Position numbers and translations under genes: made by a program. Positions 31,410 to 34,818 of a stretch of DNA of 34,818 nucleotides are shown here, piece by piece. Every line of letters starts with the position of its first letter. Position 1 is the stretch's first letter. The notes under the pieces are model-generated. The model worked only from the letters and a program-made list of their open reading frames with translations. It was not told the DNA's origin and did not search any database. The stretch comes from Bacteroidales bacterium (lineage in GTDB: Bacteria > Bacteroidota > Bacteroidia > Bacteroidales > WCHB1-69): the NCBI GenBank assembly GCA_017964255.1, contig JAGCSI010000003.1:1-34818 (forward strand). Direction: 5' to 3'.

Positions 31410-32267
31410 ATGACAAAAATCGCAATTATAGGATATGGCAATATCGGGAAAGCCGTTGAAGAAGCCGTAAAAGTATCACCCGACATGGAGTTGGCGGGAA
31501 TATATCACCACAACGACGATTTAAGCCAAATCAAAGCCGATGTGGCATTATTGTGCACTCCCACTCGTGAAGTGCCCGGTTTCGCAGAAAAAATGCTCCA
31601 ATTGGGCATCTCCACCGTCGATTCTTTTGACATCCACGGACAAATTTATGATTTGCGGCAACGGCTGACCCCGATAGCACAGGCCAACAAAGCTGTAAGT
31701 ATCATTGCCGCAGGCTGGGATCCAGGTTCCGACTCTGTGGTGCGCACCCTGTTGCAAGCCATTGCGCCGGGAGGCATCACCTATACCAATTTTGGACCTG
31801 GACGTTCCATGGGCCATACAGTGGCCGCCAAAGCCATCAAAGGGGTAAAGAATGCTCTTTCCATGACTATTCCTCTCGGCACAGGAATTCACCGCCGCAT
31901 GGTTTATGTGGAACTGGAAGAAGGCGTCGATTTCAAGACAGTTGAAAAGAACCTTCTTCAGGACGACTATTTCGCCCACGACGAAACCCATGTAATCCCT
32001 GTTCCCTCTGTGGACACACTAAATAACGTAGCTCATGGGGTGCATCTTGTCCGTTCCGGTGTCAGCGGCACTACCCACAACCAGCGTTTCGAATTCAACA
32101 TGAGCATCAACAATCCTGCCCTGACGGGACAAGTAATGGTAGCCTGCGCCCGTGCAGCTTGTCGCATGAAGGCCAAACAACAATATGGAGCCTTCACCCT
32201 CATAGAGGTTACTCCCATTGACCTTTTAGCTGGTGAGACAGAATCTAACATCAGGGCTTTGGTATAA
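31410..32267 (+). CDS. ddh: meso-Diaminopimelate D-dehydrogenase
   Basis: A 285-residue NADPH enzyme converting tetrahydrodipicolinate to meso-DAP in one step, for lysine and peptidoglycan synthesis. It has the Rossmann GYGNIGKAVEEA at residues 8-19, the signature AGWDPGSDSVVR, and the substrate region NFGPGRSMGHTVAAK. It is somewhat shorter than the Corynebacterium enzyme but close to other Bacteroidota versions. It stands beside glmS, another cell-wall precursor gene. A strong terminator follows. Confidence 0.92.
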   Translation: MTKIAIIGYGNIGKAVEEAVKVSPDMELAGIYHHNDDLSQIKADVALLCTPTREVPGFAEKMLQLGISTVDSFDIHGQIYDLRQRLTPIAQANKAVSIIAAGWDPGSDSVVRTLLQAIAPGGITYTNFGPGRSMGHTVAAKAIKGVKNALSMTIPLGTGIHRRMVYVELEEGVDFKTVEKNLLQDDYFAHDETHVIPVPSVDTLNNVAHGVHLVRSGVSGTTHNQRFEFNMSINNPALTGQVMVACARAACRMKAKQQYGAFTLIEVTPIDLLAGETESNIRALV

Positions 32268-32293
32268 GCTTATCCCCAAAATTTGGAAATAAA

Positions 32294-32326
32294 AAAGTCC
32301 CGTATTCAAGTAGAATACGGGACTTT
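32294..32326. terminator. Two-way terminator between ddh and the DUF4468-like gene
   Basis: Perfect 14-base arms (AAAGTCCCGTATTC, 32294-32307, and complement 32313-32326) around loop AAGTA, with A run on the left and a T-rich right side. It lies between convergent genes. Confidence 0.9.
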
Positions 32327-32345
32327 ATAATTTTTTCAGTGAAGA

Positions 32346-32960
32346 CTATCTGAACAAATTGGATTCCATCATTTTGATAAGATCTCTCAATGCAGTTTCG
32401 GCTTCCATCAAACTTTCCTCTTTGTCCTTGATAAACTCATCAGCTGCCTTGATTATGCTCTTCTGATCTTTCTTTGACAAAGTGGGATCATTCTTTGCAC
32501 TTTCCTTATTAGCATACGCTTTGACATATTCTATATACAAATCATCCATATTGGTCGTTTTTGTATTGGTGCCATAACCAGCGTACGTCTCACTCAATGT
32601 AGGTTTGTAAAGGGTGTACGTGATTTTGCCATCCGTCACATTGAATTTGATGATAAAAGTAACAAATTCTTGGAAATATCCGGCAAACGGATTATAGGCT
32701 GCTTTGGACTTCACCGTTCCATTCGCCATCAATTCACCTTTCTCCGCATCTTTGGAGAAAACCGCATCGCCAGATTTAAAAGTAGAAACAGCCCAAAGAT
32801 TGGCGGCTTCAAACAACTCGGCTTTACTTTGGTTGGTTTCATACTCATTAGTAAAATAGATATTACCTTTGCTATCTGTTGGGAAAACAACTTTTTGAGC
32901 TGATAAGCTACCTAAGGCAAAAACCAGCACAAGGGATACCATAAAGAAATTTTTTTTCAT
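32346..32960 (-). CDS. DUF4468-like exported protein
   Basis: A 204-residue exported protein with signal MKKNFFMVSLVLVFALGSLSAQ. The mature part has SKAELFEAANLWAVSTF and GTVKSKAAY, then EFVTFIIKFNVTDGKITYTLY, the pattern of the TBP-like DUF4468 fold. A Lys/Glu-rich helical tail (KKDQKSIIKAADEFIKDKEES) follows. The function is unknown; it is likely periplasmic. The -7 box at 33023-33030 supports expression as a single gene. Confidence 0.65.
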   Translation of the reverse strand: MKKNFFMVSLVLVFALGSLSAQKVVFPTDSKGNIYFTNEYETNQSKAELFEAANLWAVSTFKSGDAVFSKDAEKGELMANGTVKSKAAYNPFAGYFQEFVTFIIKFNVTDGKITYTLYKPTLSETYAGYGTNTKTTNMDDLYIEYVKAYANKESAKNDPTLSKKDQKSIIKAADEFIKDKEESLMEAETALRDLIKMMESNLFR

Positions 32961-33022
32961 AATTTTACAGTGTTTTAAAGATTAATACTTATTTAAAAAT
33001 TGATTCTCATCAATAATTTTTG

Positions 33023-33030
33023 CAAAGATA
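33023..33030 (-). promoter_or_regulatory. -7 element of the DUF4468-like gene
   Basis: TATCTTTG followed by CA on the minus strand, 62 bases upstream of the ATG at 32960. Confidence 0.6.
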
Positions 33031-33117
33031 CACTTTTTTTTTACATATTGAGATTCTCAAATTTTTTTTTTCATAAGATGATGAAAATCGCAAAAAGTTT
33101 AATTTCAAAAAAATTTG

Positions 33118-33125
33118 TATTTTTG
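33118..33125 (+). promoter_or_regulatory. -7 element of the DUF4296-like gene (leaderless)
   Basis: TATTTTTG followed by CA lies only five bases before the ATG at 33131. With transcription normally starting a few bases after this element, the mRNA should begin at or next to the start codon. Confidence 0.6.
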
Positions 33126-33130
33126 CAAGT

Positions 33131-33514
33131 ATGAAAAGAATATGTTTTTTACTGATTACTGTCTTCATCCTTCTGATGACAAGCTGCACCAATAAGAAAG
33201 AGTTGCGAGAAGAACCTGCGGATCTCATACCTCGCAATGAAATGATTGATATTATTGTGGATGCGTGGTTTATGGAGAGCGCCATCCACAATGTCGTCAC
33301 CGACGGAAGAAAACTGGAACCTACCACGGTAACCTTATACAAGAAATTTTTCGAGGATCATAACATCACTCGGGAACAGTTCATCCAATCCATAGAATAT
33401 TATACTAGTGAAAATAAAGCCTCGGAAAATTTCATTCGGGAATGTGTCCAGCGCTTGGAAGAACGGCAGGAGGAACTTACCGGGGTTGCAGCCCCAGCTT
33501 CGCAGCCTCAGTAA
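33131..33514 (+). CDS. DUF4296-like lipoprotein
   Basis: A 127-residue lipoprotein: signal [19 protein letters not shown] with lipobox MTSC (Cys19). The helical body carries the DUF4296 landmarks [34 protein letters not shown] and SIEYYTS, ending in a charged helix ([16 protein letters not shown]). The function is unknown. No later in-frame ATG would keep the signal peptide, so the start is firm even though the promoter almost touches it. Its last 38 bases overlap the end of the convergent cca gene. Confidence 0.75.
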   Translation: MKRICFLLITVFILLMTSCTNKKELREEPADLIPRNEMIDIIVDAWFMESAIHNVVTDGRKLEPTTVTLYKKFFEDHNITREQFIQSIEYYTSENKASENFIRECVQRLEERQEELTGVAAPASQPQ

Positions 33515-34818
33515 GCATCAGCTGGTAGGCCTCTTCATGGTTATTGCCTATTACCCCATCCAGAATTGCCTCACGGATAGCGGTTTTGATTACACCGACC
33601 TCCCGTGACGGACCGATACCGAATGTTTCCATGATTTCCAAACCATCTACCGGCGGTTGCCAGTTGCGCAGACGGTCTTTTTCCTCAATATCTTCCAATT
33701 TCTTGCGGACCTTGGCAAAATTAGCCATAAAACGCTTCACCTTTTCAGGATTTTTGGAAGTGACATCCGCCTCACACAAGAGCATCAGGTCATCAATGTC
33801 ATCACCGGCGTCAAAAAGCAGACGACGGACCGCTGAATCTGTAATAATATCCTCCACCAAAGCGATAGGACGCAAGTGCAGCAAAACCAACTTCTGCACA
33901 TATTTCATTTTTTCGTTGGTAGGCATCTTCAAACGATTGAAAATTTTGCCCACCATTTTAGAACCGACAAATTCATGCGAGTGGAAGGTCCACCCTACTT
34001 TCTCATCATAGCGTTTGGTCACCGGCTTGGCGATATCGTGCAACATAGCTGCCCATATCAACCACAGATTATTGCTCACACGGGCAATTTTGTCCACAAC
34101 CTCCAGGGTGTGCAAGTAATTATCCTTGTGACCACGGCCATTGATTACCTCCACGCCCTGCAAGTTCAGCAATTCGGGCAGGAAATACTGCAACAAGCCG
34201 GCATCTTTCAGCATATTAAGCCCCCTTGAAGGTTGCGGTGAAAGCAAAATCTTGTTGAATTCGTCGATGATTCTCTCATTGGAGATAATCTCCAGACGGG
34301 CGGCATTCCGCTGGATAGCCTCGAAAATCTCAGGCACAATAGTGAAGCCTAACTGTGAGGCAAAACGCACCGCACGCATCATCCGCAACGGATCATCAGA
34401 AAAAGTCACATCCGGATCCAAGGGTGTGCGGATGAGCTTGGCTTCCATGTCCTTCAAACCACCGAAACAATCTATGATTTCACCTTTATGGGGACCATTG
34501 AGCGGAATGGCCAGCGCATTCACCGTGAAATCGCGACGGTTCAGGTCATCCTGCAAGGTTCCATCTTCCACAATGGGCTTGCGGGAATTGGCTCGGTACG
34601 ACTCCTTGCGGGCTCCCACAAACTCCACTTCCGTGTCGGCATAACGGAAACGGGCAGTGCCGAAGTTCTTGAAAACGCTCACCTCTATATGAGGCGAAAT
34701 CGCCTTGGCCACAGCATTGGCAAAGGCGATTCCGCTTCCCACGACAACAATGTCGATATCTTTTGACTTCCTGCCCAGCACCAAATCACGAACCACTCCG
34801 CCCACCGCATACGCGCTG
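33477..34818 (-). CDS. cca: CCA tRNA nucleotidyltransferase (5' truncated by window edge)
   Basis: The frame runs off the right edge; 447 residues are visible and a few N-terminal residues are missing. Nucleotidyltransferase motifs: [15 protein letters not shown], then [10 protein letters not shown] with the catalytic aspartates, and [10 protein letters not shown]. The tRNA-binding and neck regions follow ([19 protein letters not shown]). An HD domain with MLHDIAKP and [10 protein letters not shown] lies in the C-terminal half. It adds or repairs the 3' CCA of tRNAs, needed here because tRNA-Leu does not encode CCA. The GTG at 34803-34805 is internal, since AYA precedes it as in the family. 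Confidence 0.94.
   Translation of the reverse strand, partial: SAYAVGGVVRDLVLGRKSKDIDIVVVGSGIAFANAVAKAISPHIEVSVFKNFGTARFRYADTEVEFVGARKESYRANSRKPIVEDGTLQDDLNRRDFTVNALAIPLNGPHKGEIIDCFGGLKDMEAKLIRTPLDPDVTFSDDPLRMMRAVRFASQLGFTIVPEIFEAIQRNAARLEIISNERIIDEFNKILLSPQPSRGLNMLKDAGLLQYFLPELLNLQGVEVINGRGHKDNYLHTLEVVDKIARVSNNLWLIWAAMLHDIAKPVTKRYDEKVGWTFHSHEFVGSKMVGKIFNRLKMPTNEKMKYVQKLVLLHLRPIALVEDIITDSAVRRLLFDAGDDIDDLMLLCEADVTSKNPEKVKRFMANFAKVRKKLEDIEEKDRLRNWQPPVDGLEIMETFGIGPSREVGVIKTAIREAILDGVIGNNHEEAYQLMLTEAAKLGLQPR

Overview
The window looks like a chromosomal segment of a Bacteroidales-type member of the Bacteroidota. Many genes are preceded by the phylum's characteristic -7 element (TAnnTTTG, often followed by CA) instead of a sigma70 -10 box, and Shine-Dalgarno sequences are not evident. 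The gene content fits too: a type IX secretion C-terminal sorting domain, SusC/TonB-type receptors, PorT-like barrels, DUF4249/DUF4296/DUF4468-like envelope proteins, and a DAP dehydrogenase.

Positions 1-9403 form an AT-rich accessory (defence-like) region. It holds a WYL-domain regulator (5' end outside the window), a YhcG/DUF1016 PD-(D/E)XK nuclease with a run of palindromic repeats inside its coding sequence, and a two-gene signalling cassette. In that cassette a 780-aa protein joins a degenerate N6-adenine methylase-like domain, a type I specificity-subunit-like domain and a histidine-kinase ATPase domain. It overlaps by one base a 463-aa protein with a phosphoacceptor receiver domain. 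A Pif1/RecD-like helicase with a helical-repeat tail follows, then two small ORFs and a HicB-HicA toxin-antitoxin pair. The kinase cassette and the helicase are each preceded by nearly the same 53-bp promoter carrying a perfect GCGCAA-N5-TTGCGC palindrome, which suggests shared control. The kinase/receiver pair is the best candidate for an undescribed system.

From 9449 the composition shifts to GC-richer core genes. First comes a pyrimidine block (pyrF, pyrK, pyrD). Then, on the minus strand, a PorT-like barrel and a DUF4249-like lipoprotein. A metal-related group follows on the plus strand: a His/Cys-rich small exported protein, a TonB-dependent receptor, and an exported HMA protein with a Cys/His tail. 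HU, tRNA-Leu(CAG), a YraN-family protein and a YifB/ComM-type ATPase come next.

The right part holds, on the minus strand, a polysaccharide flippase and a large C10 cysteine protease with six repeats and a T9SS sorting domain. On the plus strand it holds an FKBP-type isomerase, RNase R (TTG start), dtd, glmS and ddh. The last genes are a DUF4468-like protein (minus), a DUF4296-like lipoprotein (plus, apparently leaderless) and the CCA-adding enzyme (minus, 5' end outside the window). Many core intergenic gaps are filled with short tandem repeats (CTAACC, AAACACTAA, ATTCAAA, TTGACAA, AAATTAGC) instead of unique sequence.
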